Assembly: GCF_052030545.1 (NCBI RefSeq)
Contig: NZ_JBPDIH010000004.1
Coordinates: 1-64,000, forward strand
Direction: 5' to 3'
Source of the DNA: CANMXU01 sp052030545
Lineage (GTDB): Bacteria; Pseudomonadota; Gammaproteobacteria; Enterobacterales; Alteromonadaceae
DNA length: 64,000 nucleotides
How positions within the stretch are numbered: the first letter of the stretch is position 1; every line of letters starts with the position of its first letter. The notes under the pieces are model-generated. The model did no database searches. It was not told where the DNA came from and saw only the letters and a list, made by a program, of their open reading frames with translations. Both the position numbers and the translations under genes were made by a program. Of this stretch, positions 46,327 through 54,730 are shown in pieces.

Positions 46327-46983
46327 ATGATAGAACAAGCAGGCAAGGTTGCCATTGTTATTGGCGCAACAGGCTTAGTTGGCCGCGCAGTAGTTGAGCA
46401 GCTTTCACAGGCAAAACATATTAAAAAAGTGATTGCGATCACCCGTTCACCGGCAAGCTTTCACCATAACAAAGTTGATAATCATGTCGTCGATTTTGAA
46501 AACCTAACTCAACATTCAGCAAGCCTTATGGGCGATATGCTTTTTTCATGTTTAGGCACCACTAAAAAAGTTGCCGGCAGCCGAGAAAAACAACGAGTTA
46601 TAGACGTAGACTATCAATATCAAGCCGCTAAATTGGCCGCGGAAAATGGTGTTCATCACTACCTGCTAGTTTCGTCAAATGGCGCTAACAGTAATAGCCG
46701 AAATCAATATTTGCAGATGAAAGGTGAGTTGGAAGATAAAATTGCTAAGCTCTCTTTTGCAAGAGTGAGTATTTTTCGCCCGTCACTGTTAACAGGAATA
46801 AGAAAGAACTTTCGATTAGGGGAGTCTTTAGCTGCGCCATTACTTACAATGTTAACGTTAATGCCGGGGCTTAATAAATATCAACCGATTAGCGGTGATA
46901 AAGTGGCGAGAAAAATGGTCAGCATTAGCCATCATAATAATGGCGCTTTTGAGTTGTATGAATTAGCAGATTTGTTTAGTTAA
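46327..46983 (+). CDS. NAD(P)H-binding oxidoreductase (atypical SDR)
   Basis: Protein of 218 aa with a Rossmann glycine motif GATGLVGRAVVEQL at 13-26 and the short length of atypical SDRs of the HTATIP2/NmrA-like group. FSCLGTTKKVAGS and LLVSSNGANSNSRNQYLQMKGELE (serine and the YxxxK-like region) are typical. The substrate cannot be inferred. Convergent with the small gene at 46988, 4 nt apart. Confidence 0.85.
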   Translation: MIEQAGKVAIVIGATGLVGRAVVEQLSQAKHIKKVIAITRSPASFHHNKVDNHVVDFENLTQHSASLMGDMLFSCLGTTKKVAGSREKQRVIDVDYQYQAAKLAAENGVHHYLLVSSNGANSNSRNQYLQMKGELEDKIAKLSFARVSIFRPSLLTGIRKNFRLGESLAAPLLTMLTLMPGLNKYQPISGDKVARKMVSISHHNNGAFELYELADLFS

Positions 46984-46987
46984 CTTG

Positions 46988-47212
46988 TTATTCTTCGGCA
47001 ACATCAACGGCGATCACTCGGTCGCCAACTTTATTGATAATTGTCACTTCACCTAAGCAAACAGCAATAATCGACTTATCTTCTTTAAATTCAGCAGGGA
47101 TTATAATGCGTCCAGCGCCATTTTTGGGATAGTCTTTAATTTCATGTTTAAGCTCTAACGAACCATTGTCATAAAAAATTATCGTCACTGTGGTTAACTC
47201 TTTATGTTCCAT
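46988..47212 (-). CDS. Small conserved protein, TIGR02922-like
   Basis: Protein of 74 aa of small beta-rich type (TVTIIFYDNGSLELKHEIKDYPKNGAGRIIIPAEFKEDKSIIAVCLGEVTIINKVGDR). It resembles the short TIGR02922 family noted in Colwellia; this is from memory. Function unknown. A ribosome site (GGAGAAG) lies upstream of the ATG. Confidence 0.75.
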   Translation of the reverse strand: MEHKELTTVTIIFYDNGSLELKHEIKDYPKNGAGRIIIPAEFKEDKSIIAVCLGEVTIINKVGDRVIAVDVAEE

Positions 47213-47409
47213 ATAACTTCTCCACCAAAGATCGTTAGTTCTTCAAACGCCAGCCTTAACTTAGGGCAATAGCGACACTGAGTTAGACTAACGCTATTTA
47301 TTTACATAAACAATTTATTTAGTGTTTATCGCACATGCATTTGCTGTTAACTCAATAATTACTCTATATTTATAGTTAATTAGACAAATAAAACAAAAGG
47401 ATTTGGAAA

Positions 47410-47802
47410 ATGAAAATACTCGTTGCAGACGACATGATCTCAATGAGGCATGTGCTCATACATATTCTGCGCAGTTTGGACTACACCGATATCGACGAAG
47501 CGATTGACGGCATTCAAGCATTTGAGATGCTCCAAAAAAAGCGCTACGACGTACTCATTACCGATTTTCATATGCCAAAATTAGACGGACACCAACTATT
47601 AGAGCGTGTCCGCAATCACGCCAAGCTCGCACGACTTCCAGTATTAATGATTTCATGCGAAGCAAGTAAAGAAAAAATCCAATCAATCATCGCTTCAAAA
47701 GTTACCGGCTTTATTGTTAAACCTTTTACTGCCAAAACCATTGAAAAACAGCTCAATAAAATTAAGCAAAAATCATCAAGATTAACCATTCAAATAGAGT
47801 AG
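47410..47802 (+). CDS. CheY-like single-domain response regulator
   Basis: Receiver domain of 130 aa with acidic pocket ADD (residues 6-8), phosphoacceptor D52 in LITDFHMPKLDG and the conserved lysine in FIVKPFT. There is no output domain, so it acts by protein-protein contact. No kinase or chemotaxis genes are adjacent, so its partner is unknown. An AAAGGA ribosome site lies upstream. Confidence 0.9.
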   Translation: MKILVADDMISMRHVLIHILRSLDYTDIDEAIDGIQAFEMLQKKRYDVLITDFHMPKLDGHQLLERVRNHAKLARLPVLMISCEASKEKIQSIIASKVTGFIVKPFTAKTIEKQLNKIKQKSSRLTIQIE

Positions 47803-47979
47803 TGTTTTGCTGTATTTCACTGACATCGTGCAAGGTTAGAATATCATATAGCGTGAAAGCACAAGAAAGAAGGAATTGTTAGTTGACTTTAATTTGTGCT
47901 CGCATCATCATATAGACGGCTAAACGTCTAAAATTAAAAATCACTTACTTAACTCAGCTACTAACAAGAAGTCATCATT

Positions 47980-48957
47980 TTGAATAACGAATCAGAACTA
48001 AGAATACGATATAACGACATTAACCGCGGTGTATACTTCATTGGCACTACGCCTCCGAAAAGCGATACGCCAATCGAGCAAGTTGAAACTATCGCCGAAA
48101 AACTTTTAGAGCGAGTGAGCGACATCGATTTTGACGGATTAATTGTTTACGATATTCAAGATGAAAACTCTAGAACAAGCAAACCTAGACCCTTTCCTTT
48201 TAAAACCACCCACGACCCGCGACTGTATTCGTCGTTATTAAATAAAAAGTCATCTCGTCCGGTGATCACCTATAAAAGCGTGGTTCAGTCTAACGGCGAC
48301 GATTTTGACCAATGGGCCAATGAAGCGTGGCAAGAATTTGGCGTACGCGATATCGTTTTAGTGGGCAGCCCTTCAACCAAAAATTCTATCAGTTTACCTT
48401 TGGCTGATGCTTATAAAACCTTGGTTGATAATAACAATAACTTTTTTATTGGTGGCGTCACCATCGCAGAGCGACATGCGAGAAAAGGTAACGAACATCT
48501 GCGTTTAATTGAAAAGCATCAACAAGGGTGTAACTTCTTTATTTCGCAAGCTATTTACAATCCACAAGCGACGATCGATCAATTAACGCGCTATGCTATT
48601 GAGTGTCAAAAACAGAACATTAAACCACAACGAATTATATTAACCTTCTCACCTTGTGGTAGTGAAAAAACCTTAGAATTTATTGACTGGTTAGGCGTAA
48701 GCGTACCTGAAGCTACTAGCTTGCGCATACTCAATGCAGATAACCCATTGTTTGAATCTATTCGCATTTGCAGTAATAGTTTAACGCAGATTTTAGATGC
48801 AATATTACCGTATAACTTGCCACTTGGTTTGAACATTGAAAGTTTAACCAACCGCAAAGAAGAAATTGACGGTTCAATTTTACTTTATAAATTATTACGT
48901 TCAACAATGGATAGCTATCTTGCTAACAAGGAACTTAGCAATTTATTGGCAAAATAA
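47980..48957 (+). CDS. Methylenetetrahydrofolate reductase-like protein, divergent
   Basis: Protein of 325 aa starting at TTG (AAGAAG site upstream; no ATG near). The overall MTHFR barrel pattern is visible: RGVYFIGTTPPKSD at the position of the family's EFFPPK, VRDIVLVGSPS at the ALRGD strand, FIGGVTIAERHARKG and GCNFFISQAIY, keeping the substrate-site glutamine. The catalytic glutamate of the N-terminal motif and the RGD loop are not conserved, so ordinary reduction of methylene-THF to methyl-THF is doubtful. Real role unknown. Confidence 0.75.
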   Translation: MNNESELRIRYNDINRGVYFIGTTPPKSDTPIEQVETIAEKLLERVSDIDFDGLIVYDIQDENSRTSKPRPFPFKTTHDPRLYSSLLNKKSSRPVITYKSVVQSNGDDFDQWANEAWQEFGVRDIVLVGSPSTKNSISLPLADAYKTLVDNNNNFFIGGVTIAERHARKGNEHLRLIEKHQQGCNFFISQAIYNPQATIDQLTRYAIECQKQNIKPQRIILTFSPCGSEKTLEFIDWLGVSVPEATSLRILNADNPLFESIRICSNSLTQILDAILPYNLPLGLNIESLTNRKEEIDGSILLYKLLRSTMDSYLANKELSNLLAK

Positions 48958-48994
48958 GCTTTTGAAACAATCTCTGTGAAATAATAGTGATAAC

Positions 48995-49034
48995 AAAAAA
49001 TCCCGATTTATAGCGCTATAAATCGGGATTTTTA
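48995..49034. terminator. Bidirectional intrinsic terminator
   Basis: A perfect 19-bp palindromic stem (AAAAATCCCGATTTATAGC and complement, without a loop beyond the central turn) with A/T tracts on both sides, between the convergent MTHFR-like and antiporter genes. Confidence 0.9.
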
Positions 49035-49061
49035 TTGTGGCTTGCGTAAATCGTTTAACGC

Positions 49062-50285
49062 TTATTTAATGCGATTTTGATCAAACCATTTACCAAACTT
49101 AGCTGCCAATGGCACCGCGGAAATACCATGTAAAACCACGCTAAGAAATACCGTTGTCATAACAATAGCAAGTAGTTGCTCATTGCCATCAATACCAATT
49201 TCGTTAACCACCATTAATACATACAATAAAGAGGCAATACCTCTTGGCCCGAACCAGCTAATAAAAGCAACGGTTTGCCATTTTTCTTGTGAGCCAATTA
49301 AAGCGATAGCAACGCTAATGCCGCGAATTAAGGTTAAACTTAACACGCTGTAAATTAAAATATTCCAATGCCAATTATCGAGAATTATCGGCATACCTAA
49401 CATGCCAAAAATGAGAAAAACCGATAAAATTAAGAAGGTTCCTTCAGCTTCACCAAATTCTTGCATGCGCTCTTTTATCATGAGTGAGCGTGTGCCTAAA
49501 AACAGACCGCCGCAAAAAGCGGCAATAAAACCATTACCATGAATATATTCGGCTAACACATAACATAAAATAGCTAATGACAAGCAAGACAAACGTTGAA
49601 AGGTAGGTTCCATCCAATTTTTTTCAACTGCCTTTTCAATCAACATACCGCCAATTAAACCAACAGCAATGCCCACTAACGGACCAAATATTAGTTGCTT
49701 GGCAAAAAATATTCCCCAATGCTGCTCTGGCGCTAACGCCTGACTTGTGCCAAGAGAGAGTACCGCAAGGCATAGCAAAATGGGGGGGAGTGCAATGCCG
49801 TCGTTTAAGCCACTTTCAACACTTATCACTCGGCGAATATGTAATGGTACTTTCTCGCTTTTAATTACCGCTTGGCCGAGCGCTGCATCGGTAGGTGACA
49901 ATATAAACGCAATAAGTAATACCCCCCAAATACCAATTTCAGGAAAGAAAAACCAAGCGGTAATGCTACCAATTATCATACAAAGTGGCAGACCAATACC
50001 TAACAGCCGGATAGAATATTTAGGTTTTTCACCCAAAATATCTTTAACATTAATTAAAGTCGCATCAACAAACAAAATAATAATTAAGGTTAATTCGGCA
50101 AGCAGTTTTACCCCTTCACTTTCTATATTTAGCTCAAATAAATTTAAGCCAAACGAGCCGACTAATATGCCGGCGAACATGAAGAACATAGGCCCGGTAA
50201 ATGGTTTCTTTTCCGTTAACTGCGATATTAAACCAAACAACAAAATAAGCAGAACGATTAAAACGATTCCTGGGTGACTATGCAT
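49062..50285 (-). CDS. CPA1-family sodium:proton antiporter
   Basis: Inner-membrane protein of 407 aa with about 12 transmembrane segments and a Na+/H+ exchanger fold. FILSPTDAALGQAV carries the conserved acidic residue of CPA1 transporters, VESGLNDGIALPPI is the ND motif, and FISWFGPRGIASLLYV the PRG motif. There is no cytoplasmic regulatory domain, unlike the CPA2 protein at 19.1 kb. It exports Na+ (or K+) against protons. An AAAGGAT ribosome site lies upstream. Confidence 0.9.
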   Translation of the reverse strand: MHSHPGIVLIVLLILLFGLISQLTEKKPFTGPMFFMFAGILVGSFGLNLFELNIESEGVKLLAELTLIIILFVDATLINVKDILGEKPKYSIRLLGIGLPLCMIIGSITAWFFFPEIGIWGVLLIAFILSPTDAALGQAVIKSEKVPLHIRRVISVESGLNDGIALPPILLCLAVLSLGTSQALAPEQHWGIFFAKQLIFGPLVGIAVGLIGGMLIEKAVEKNWMEPTFQRLSCLSLAILCYVLAEYIHGNGFIAAFCGGLFLGTRSLMIKERMQEFGEAEGTFLILSVFLIFGMLGMPIILDNWHWNILIYSVLSLTLIRGISVAIALIGSQEKWQTVAFISWFGPRGIASLLYVLMVVNEIGIDGNEQLLAIVMTTVFLSVVLHGISAVPLAAKFGKWFDQNRIK

Positions 50286-50303
50286 AAAATATCCTTTTTA
50301 TTA

Positions 50304-50573
50304 TTAGAGCGTGTTGACCTTTGGTGTATGTTTTTGCAGCGAATTATTTACCATCTATACAAGATAGAGCGATTGTCGTGTAGTTATTCTACATAAATGA
50401 GTGATAACGCAGTAGAAATGGCAAACAAACGCTGTCCGAAGGATCCATTTAAACGCTTCCTGCTCTTTGTTACTAACTTTAGACGTAGAACCACTATGCC
50501 TTCAAGTTAGTGCCGCGATCAGAAAGCGTTTAAATTGGACAAAATTCATACCACAAAGATCAACACGCTCTAA
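50304..50573. mobile_element. MITE-like element, 270 bp
   Basis: Imperfect 27-bp terminal inverted repeats (50304-50330 and 50547-50573; core TTAGAGCGTGTTGA, 24 of 27 positions matching) bound a 270-bp non-coding element. Inside are further dyads: ATTTAAACGCTT.CTG / CAG.AAGCGTTTAAAT and ACTAACTT / AAGTTAGT, which could fold into one long hairpin. There is no transposase frame. It fits a non-autonomous element mobilised in trans by a transposase recognising these ends. It lies between the antiporter and HlyD-like genes. A target-site duplication is not clear. Confidence 0.8.
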
Positions 50574-50590
50574 CTCTTAATATTTAATTG

Positions 50591-51553
50591 TTAGTGAAAT
50601 GGAAACAAGTAATTCATCCATGACGACATGCGCAATAATATTTTTCGCATAATTGAAACATGGTGAAAGTGATCGCTGTAAATGGCCGTTTGCGCAAAAG
50701 CGCCGCCAGGCACTGCATCGCGATATTGTTCAAAACGTTCATCGTCAATAGCGATTAAAACAGGCACTCGTCCCGGATAACGCGCTTGCATTGGGTTGAT
50801 TAAATTCCCCGTAGGCTGAACTTGCCCTTCTGCGAGTACAGGCAAAACTTTAACAACTTTTGCGCTAAAAACAGTACCAGGGATCGCATCATACGCGACC
50901 TCTGCTTCATAGCCTGCTTTTAAACGTAAAGTGCTATTTTGGCGATACCAGCCAATTAAGTAGTTATTTTCTTTATGCACAAAAACAAGCGATGGTCTTA
51001 GCGGCATTTGCACGGCAATAGCGCCTTTTCTCAACGCTACTTGTGTGACAAAGCCATCAGTTGGTGCTCTAACAACAGTGCGTCTTAAATCATACTCGGC
51101 ACTGGAAAGCTGAGCTTTTAAATCATCAACCTGACCTTGCGCTAAATCGCGATCTCTTCTGCTACCGACACCTTTTTGTATTAACGATTTAGCACGTTTT
51201 AAATCTTCTTCAGCGACTAACACACGGCTTTTTAATGAGGTAACTTTGTTTTCAAACGGTACAGGGTCAATTTTAAATAGCACATCGCCTTGTTTTAATT
51301 CGCCACTATTTTCATCAACCGCCACTTCCACGACTCGCCCCGTAACCGAAGGTACAATTGGCGTGGTAACAAAATATTCACGGCTTAACTCTGAATAAGG
51401 GTGATTATAATTCATGGTAAAAATAAGCGTGCCAATCAATACAACGCCGCCTAACACAGCCGTTGGTACCGTCCATTTGTTTAAGGGAATATTAAATATC
51501 TTGAATATGGCAATGCACAGCGCACCGTAGGTGAGTATTAATAATAAATCCAT
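50591..51553 (-). CDS. HlyD/EmrA-type membrane fusion protein (YiaV-like)
   Basis: Protein of 320 aa with two N-terminal transmembrane segments (about 3-20, 28-48), a biotinyl-lipoyl half-motif (VTGRVVEVAVDENSGELKQGDVLFKIDP), an alpha-hairpin coiled coil (about 100-155), the second lipoyl half and beta-barrel region. Membrane fusion proteins link an inner-membrane pump to the envelope, but no pump gene is adjacent. The partner is a DUF3302 protein whose stop overlaps this start by one base. The pair matches E. coli yiaVW in order and domain content. Confidence 0.88.
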   Translation of the reverse strand: MDLLLILTYGALCIAIFKIFNIPLNKWTVPTAVLGGVVLIGTLIFTMNYNHPYSELSREYFVTTPIVPSVTGRVVEVAVDENSGELKQGDVLFKIDPVPFENKVTSLKSRVLVAEEDLKRAKSLIQKGVGSRRDRDLAQGQVDDLKAQLSSAEYDLRRTVVRAPTDGFVTQVALRKGAIAVQMPLRPSLVFVHKENNYLIGWYRQNSTLRLKAGYEAEVAYDAIPGTVFSAKVVKVLPVLAEGQVQPTGNLINPMQARYPGRVPVLIAIDDERFEQYRDAVPGGAFAQTAIYSDHFHHVSIMRKILLRMSSWMNYLFPFH

Positions 51554-51960
51554 TAGTTATTCTCCGCTTGTACGTTCGTTGCTTGCTGCTTGGATAACTG
51601 GGTTTCTAACGTTGCAACACGTTCAAGCAAGTCACTTACTTGCTGGCTTAGCTCGTCAACTTTATCATTTGCTAGCTCAGCATTGTCACCGTCAGCACTT
51701 TGCATTGGTGCTACAGCTTGAGACTTATTGGAAAAGCCCCAACCACGGTCTTTACGATACAAGGTTGACCAAATCCATAAAAATGGCCAAAGCACATGTA
51801 AGGTTAATAAACTTACCCAGCCGGCAATATGAATTGCATCAGCATGCGGATGTTGCCTTTTTTCAGCAATCTCATAAGGGATGTCGTGAATAACAATAAT
51901 GCCGTAAAACAGAATTAATGCGGCAATGATCAAAATAAACAATGCAATATAATCTAGCAT
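51553..51960 (-). CDS. DUF3302 inner-membrane protein (YiaW-like)
   Basis: Protein of 135 aa with two transmembrane helices (about 5-27 and 47-68) and the signature HPHADAIHIAGWVSLLTLHVLWPFLWIWS of DUF3302/YiaW. The C-terminus is a cytoplasmic coiled coil (VDELSQQVSDLLERVATLETQLSKQ). It is translationally coupled to the membrane fusion protein gene (TAATG overlap). Function of the pair is unknown; a role in an efflux-like envelope complex is inferred from the partner. Confidence 0.88.
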   Translation of the reverse strand: MLDYIALFILIIAALILFYGIIVIHDIPYEIAEKRQHPHADAIHIAGWVSLLTLHVLWPFLWIWSTLYRKDRGWGFSNKSQAVAPMQSADGDNAELANDKVDELSQQVSDLLERVATLETQLSKQQATNVQAENN

Positions 51961-52264
51961 TTCAGGCCTCGAATAATTTTTCTATTTTTGAATGTAACCA
52001 AGTTTAGTGCCATAAACTATTACCTTTAATAACAATAATTTATATAGGTCAACTTTATATAAATTGTAGCATCAAAGCAATGCTTAGGAATGAGGAGAAA
52101 ATAAGTAGATTTACCGAAGTCGGAGAAAAACGATAAAGCCCAATGACATTTGCGTTTGTAAATTGATATCACTAAACGCATCACGCACGTTATTTTTTAG
52201 CTTTTGCGCGCAAATATAAAGACAAGATAATAGGCGAGAATTCCTTTATCGAAGCAACGACATT
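51961..52264. other. Intergenic region without recognised gene
   Basis: About 300 bp upstream of the DUF3302 gene and downstream of the small coiled-coil gene. No open frame or conserved element was recognised on either strand. It presumably contains the yiaW-like promoter. Confidence 0.5.
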
Positions 52265-52465
52265 TTATACGTTAATATCCACATTTTGACCAAGAGAACT
52301 ATTCACGTTTTCTATTTTTTCACGCTGCTCTTCTTGAGTTTTCTCTTGCCTAGCCAAACGTTCTTGCTCTTGTTCTCTAAGCGCTTCGTTACGCTGGCTT
52401 TGTTGACGCAATGTTTCAACGACAGAAGGTGACTGACCTGTATTCGAGGAAATAGAAGAAACCAT
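52265..52465 (-). CDS. Small coiled-coil protein
   Basis: Protein of 66 aa. A Ser/Thr-rich N-terminus is followed by a highly charged Gln/Glu/Arg helix (about residues 17-52) and a conserved-looking end LGQNVDINV. A good AAAGGAGC ribosome site precedes the ATG, supporting a real gene despite its size. The C-terminal (G)xxVD(I/V) ending resembles that of other small proteins from marine gammaproteobacteria. Function unknown. Confidence 0.65.
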   Translation of the reverse strand: MVSSISSNTGQSPSVVETLRQQSQRNEALREQEQERLARQEKTQEEQREKIENVNSSLGQNVDINV

Positions 52466-52538
52466 AATCTGCTCCTTTAGTATCGGTACTTATATAGCTT
52501 AGCAGAAATGTTTATTTTTCCTAAAGCGGACCCGATAA

Positions 52539-52916
52539 TTAAGAGCTATTAGTTTTATCAATAAAGAAGCTTTGCCCTCTTTTACTCACTGAGTACGCTT
52601 GATTGTATTCACTATAAATACAAATAGGACGGCGATGGATAGAACAATAAACATTACCATCTGCTTTGAGGGGATCTTGGCTGATATCAGCGCCTTTGTG
52701 CGGACAACGCGCAGAAATAAGCCTTAAGTCTTCACTATTGTCATCTAACAACAGCTGATAAATAACAACTTTTTCAGTTGTTGTACTCGACGGCAAAACA
52801 GCATAGCCAATGAAAACATCTTCACGTGAAGTTTGCTCAACGTTACTGATTGCAATTTCAGTAGCACTTTTAGCACCCGCTGGATAAAAACAGTTAAGTT
52901 CACTTTGCTTCTTCAT
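52539..52916 (-). CDS. Rieske [2Fe-2S] protein
   Basis: Small soluble protein of 125 aa. Both cluster-binding motifs are present: C71-P-H73 (CPHKGAD) and C91-x2-H94 (CSIH), 20 residues apart. There is no signal peptide or membrane anchor, so it is a cytoplasmic ferredoxin-like electron carrier or the small component of an oxygenase or nitrite-reductase-type system. No oxygenase genes adjoin it. Partner unknown. Confidence 0.85.
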   Translation of the reverse strand: MKKQSELNCFYPAGAKSATEIAISNVEQTSREDVFIGYAVLPSSTTTEKVVIYQLLLDDNSEDLRLISARCPHKGADISQDPLKADGNVYCSIHRRPICIYSEYNQAYSVSKRGQSFFIDKTNSS

Positions 52917-53111
52917 ATCTTTAATCGTTTAACTCTTCAGATGGCGCCATATAGTAATCACAGTATGGGTTTGAGTAAATATGTAATAAAAATATAACCG
53001 TGTTCATTGATAAATATTGCAGTTGTGGTTTTATAATTGCCTTCGCTAGTAAATGCAGATTAGTATAGCTAGCACTTAATATAATAATAACTTGGTTAAA
53101 TAAGATAAAAA

Positions 53112-54149
53112 ATGATCACTCACTCCCCCACCGAAGTTTACGTTCCATCTGAATCTAGATATAAAAACATGCCTTACCAACGTTGTGGTAATAGTGGTGT
53201 ATTACTGTCTCGTCTTTCATTGGGTTTATGGCAAAATTTTGGCTCAAACGATTCTTATGAAAATGCCAGAACGCTAGTGCATACAGCATTTGATGCTGGA
53301 ATAACTCATTTTGATTTAGCAAACAATTATGGCCCAAGTTATGGGGCTGCCGAGACTACCTTTGGCAAAATGCTAAAACAAGATTTACGCCACTATCGTG
53401 ATGAGCTATTTATTTCAAGTAAAGCAGGTTATGACATGTGGCCGGGGCCATACGGAGATGGTGGTTCACGCAAATATTTAATCGCAAGTTGTGATCAAAG
53501 CTTAGCTCGCACTAACCTCAACTATTTTGATGTCTTTTATCATCACCGATTAGATACTGACACACCACTTGAAGAAACTATGCAAGCACTCGATCATATT
53601 GTTCGCTCAGGTAAGGCGCTTTATGCAGGCATTTCAAACTATGATGCAGATAATACCGAGAAAGCGATAAAAATTATGCAGCGCTTAGGTACTCCGTTAT
53701 TAATTCATCAACCAAGATACAACTTGTTTGACCGTTGGATAGAAAGAGGCTTAACCAATGTTTTAATCGACCAAGGCGTAGGTTCGATTGTTTTTTCGCC
53801 ATTAGCGCAAGGGTTGTTGACCAGTAAGTACCTAAACGGTATTCCCAAAGACTCACGTATTGCCAACAAAGGCATTGTTCACTTAAATGAAGACCATATT
53901 ACCCCAGAAAAGCGAGACAAAATTTTTAAACTGAATGAGCTTGCTAAGGAAAGAGGACAGAACCTAGCTCAAATGGCAATCGCATGGACATTGCACAACC
54001 CTGCCGTAACATCTTGTTTAATTGGTGCCAGTAAAAAAGAACAAATTTTAGACGCAGTTGCCGCGTTAGAGCACACCACATTTAGTGAAAATGAATTAAA
54101 AACAATTGATGATATTTTAAATTCGGGATCTAAAGAAAAACACGACTGA
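53112..54149 (+). CDS. gpr: Aldo/keto reductase, L-glyceraldehyde-3-phosphate reductase type
   Basis: AKR barrel of 345 aa, the same length and motif pattern as E. coli YghZ/Gpr. Catalytic tetrad: D in FDLANNYGPSYGAAE, Y in the same segment, K in ISSKAGYDMWPGPYGDGGSRKYL, H in YHHRLD. The MWPGPYGDGGSRKYL loop is specific to this AKR14 group. It reduces L-glyceraldehyde 3-phosphate and methylglyoxal-like aldehydes with NADPH. Single gene, ending at the terminator it shares with the RNA gene on the other strand. Confidence 0.9.
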   Translation: MITHSPTEVYVPSESRYKNMPYQRCGNSGVLLSRLSLGLWQNFGSNDSYENARTLVHTAFDAGITHFDLANNYGPSYGAAETTFGKMLKQDLRHYRDELFISSKAGYDMWPGPYGDGGSRKYLIASCDQSLARTNLNYFDVFYHHRLDTDTPLEETMQALDHIVRSGKALYAGISNYDADNTEKAIKIMQRLGTPLLIHQPRYNLFDRWIERGLTNVLIDQGVGSIVFSPLAQGLLTSKYLNGIPKDSRIANKGIVHLNEDHITPEKRDKIFKLNELAKERGQNLAQMAIAWTLHNPAVTSCLIGASKKEQILDAVAALEHTTFSENELKTIDDILNSGSKEKHD

Positions 54150-54233
54150 ATGAAATAGCACACGAAAGCAAAAGTAGAGATAAAACTTTAACAATCAGAT
54201 ACTTAATTTATATTTTAATTAAAGGATAGGCAT

Positions 54234-54261
54234 AAAAAATACGGCTATTGCCGTATTTTTT
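54234..54261. terminator. Bidirectional terminator (csrB-like RNA and gpr)
   Basis: AAAAAATACGGC / GCCGTATTTTTT, a 12-bp perfect stem with a 4-nt loop and U-tract in both directions. Confidence 0.92.
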
Positions 54262-54543
54262 ATCGCAGAGTATCCATTCTGACAACCGAAACATCCGTGC
54301 AGTTACTCACCCTAAGGTGGCGGCCTCCTAGCCTCTTCCGTGATAACTTCTTCCTAAAGCTTGTTACTATCCTTGTAATGTCCTTAATTTAATCCTTGAG
54401 TTTGCTTCCTAGCAACTATCGTCCTGATATCATCCTGATGCGCTATCCTAAGCAACATCCCTATTAATAAGCCTTCCTAGGCCATCCATCAAGCATCCTA
54501 CTCAAGAGCTCCTGCTCTTCTTAAATCCTTTGTCTTCCTGACA
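54234..54543 (-). ncRNA. csrB: CsrB/RsmZ-type CsrA-sequestering small RNA
   Basis: On the minus strand this ~310-nt region without an open frame contains 14 AGGA motifs between 54539 and 54326 (several as CAGGATG, TAGGA, CAGGA, AAGGA), plus AGGGA and CGGA variants. That is about one per 15 nt, where chance would give about one in total. CsrA binds AGGA/GGA loops, and such density is the hallmark of CsrB/RsmX/Y/Z RNAs. It ends in a strong intrinsic terminator (54261-54234). It has a promoter with start near 54543 and a GacA-box-like site upstream. Exact ends are predicted. It is convergent with the aldo/keto reductase gene. Confidence 0.9.
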
Positions 54544-54549
54544 CTGTTA

Positions 54550-54577
54550 ATTCTAGCTAAAGCGGATTATTTACCAA
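54550..54577 (-). promoter_or_regulatory. Sigma70-like promoter of the csrB-like RNA
   Basis: On the minus strand TTGGTA (-35, complement of 54572-54577), 16-bp spacer, TAGAAT (-10, complement of 54550-54555). The transcription start is predicted at about 54543, just before the first AGGA motif. Confidence 0.7.
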
Positions 54578-54712
54578 GCCATTAATTACATTTATTTTCA
54601 AAGCACCTACACTTAAAAACATCAGAAACAACAAAATATCTTTAAATTTTAATTAGTTAATAAAATGCAAAGGGTTGTAGAGCACTAGCAAAGCATTAAT
54701 TTCCTACGTTCT

Positions 54713-54730
54713 TGTAGGAGATGTCTTACA
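54713..54730. promoter_or_regulatory. GacA/UvrY box upstream of the csrB-like RNA
   Basis: TGTAGG-AGATGT-CTTACA (plus strand) is TGTAAG-ACATCT-CCTACA on the minus strand. It matches the GacA/UvrY/SirA upstream activating palindrome TGTAAG-N6-CTTACA at 11 of 12 defined positions. It lies about 170-187 bp upstream of the predicted RNA start, a spacing typical of rsmZ/csrB genes. Confidence 0.82.

Noticed and set aside
49747..50277. 176-codon plus-strand open frame opposite the CPA1 antiporter
   Set aside because: Antisense to a clear transmembrane transporter. Its length reflects low stop density opposite hydrophobic codons.
54262..54543. Degenerate TCCT repeats as a possible CRISPR or satellite array
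   Set aside because: Spacing is irregular and only the 4-nt core is shared. On the minus strand the motif is AGGA in an RNA-gene context, which explains the pattern better.
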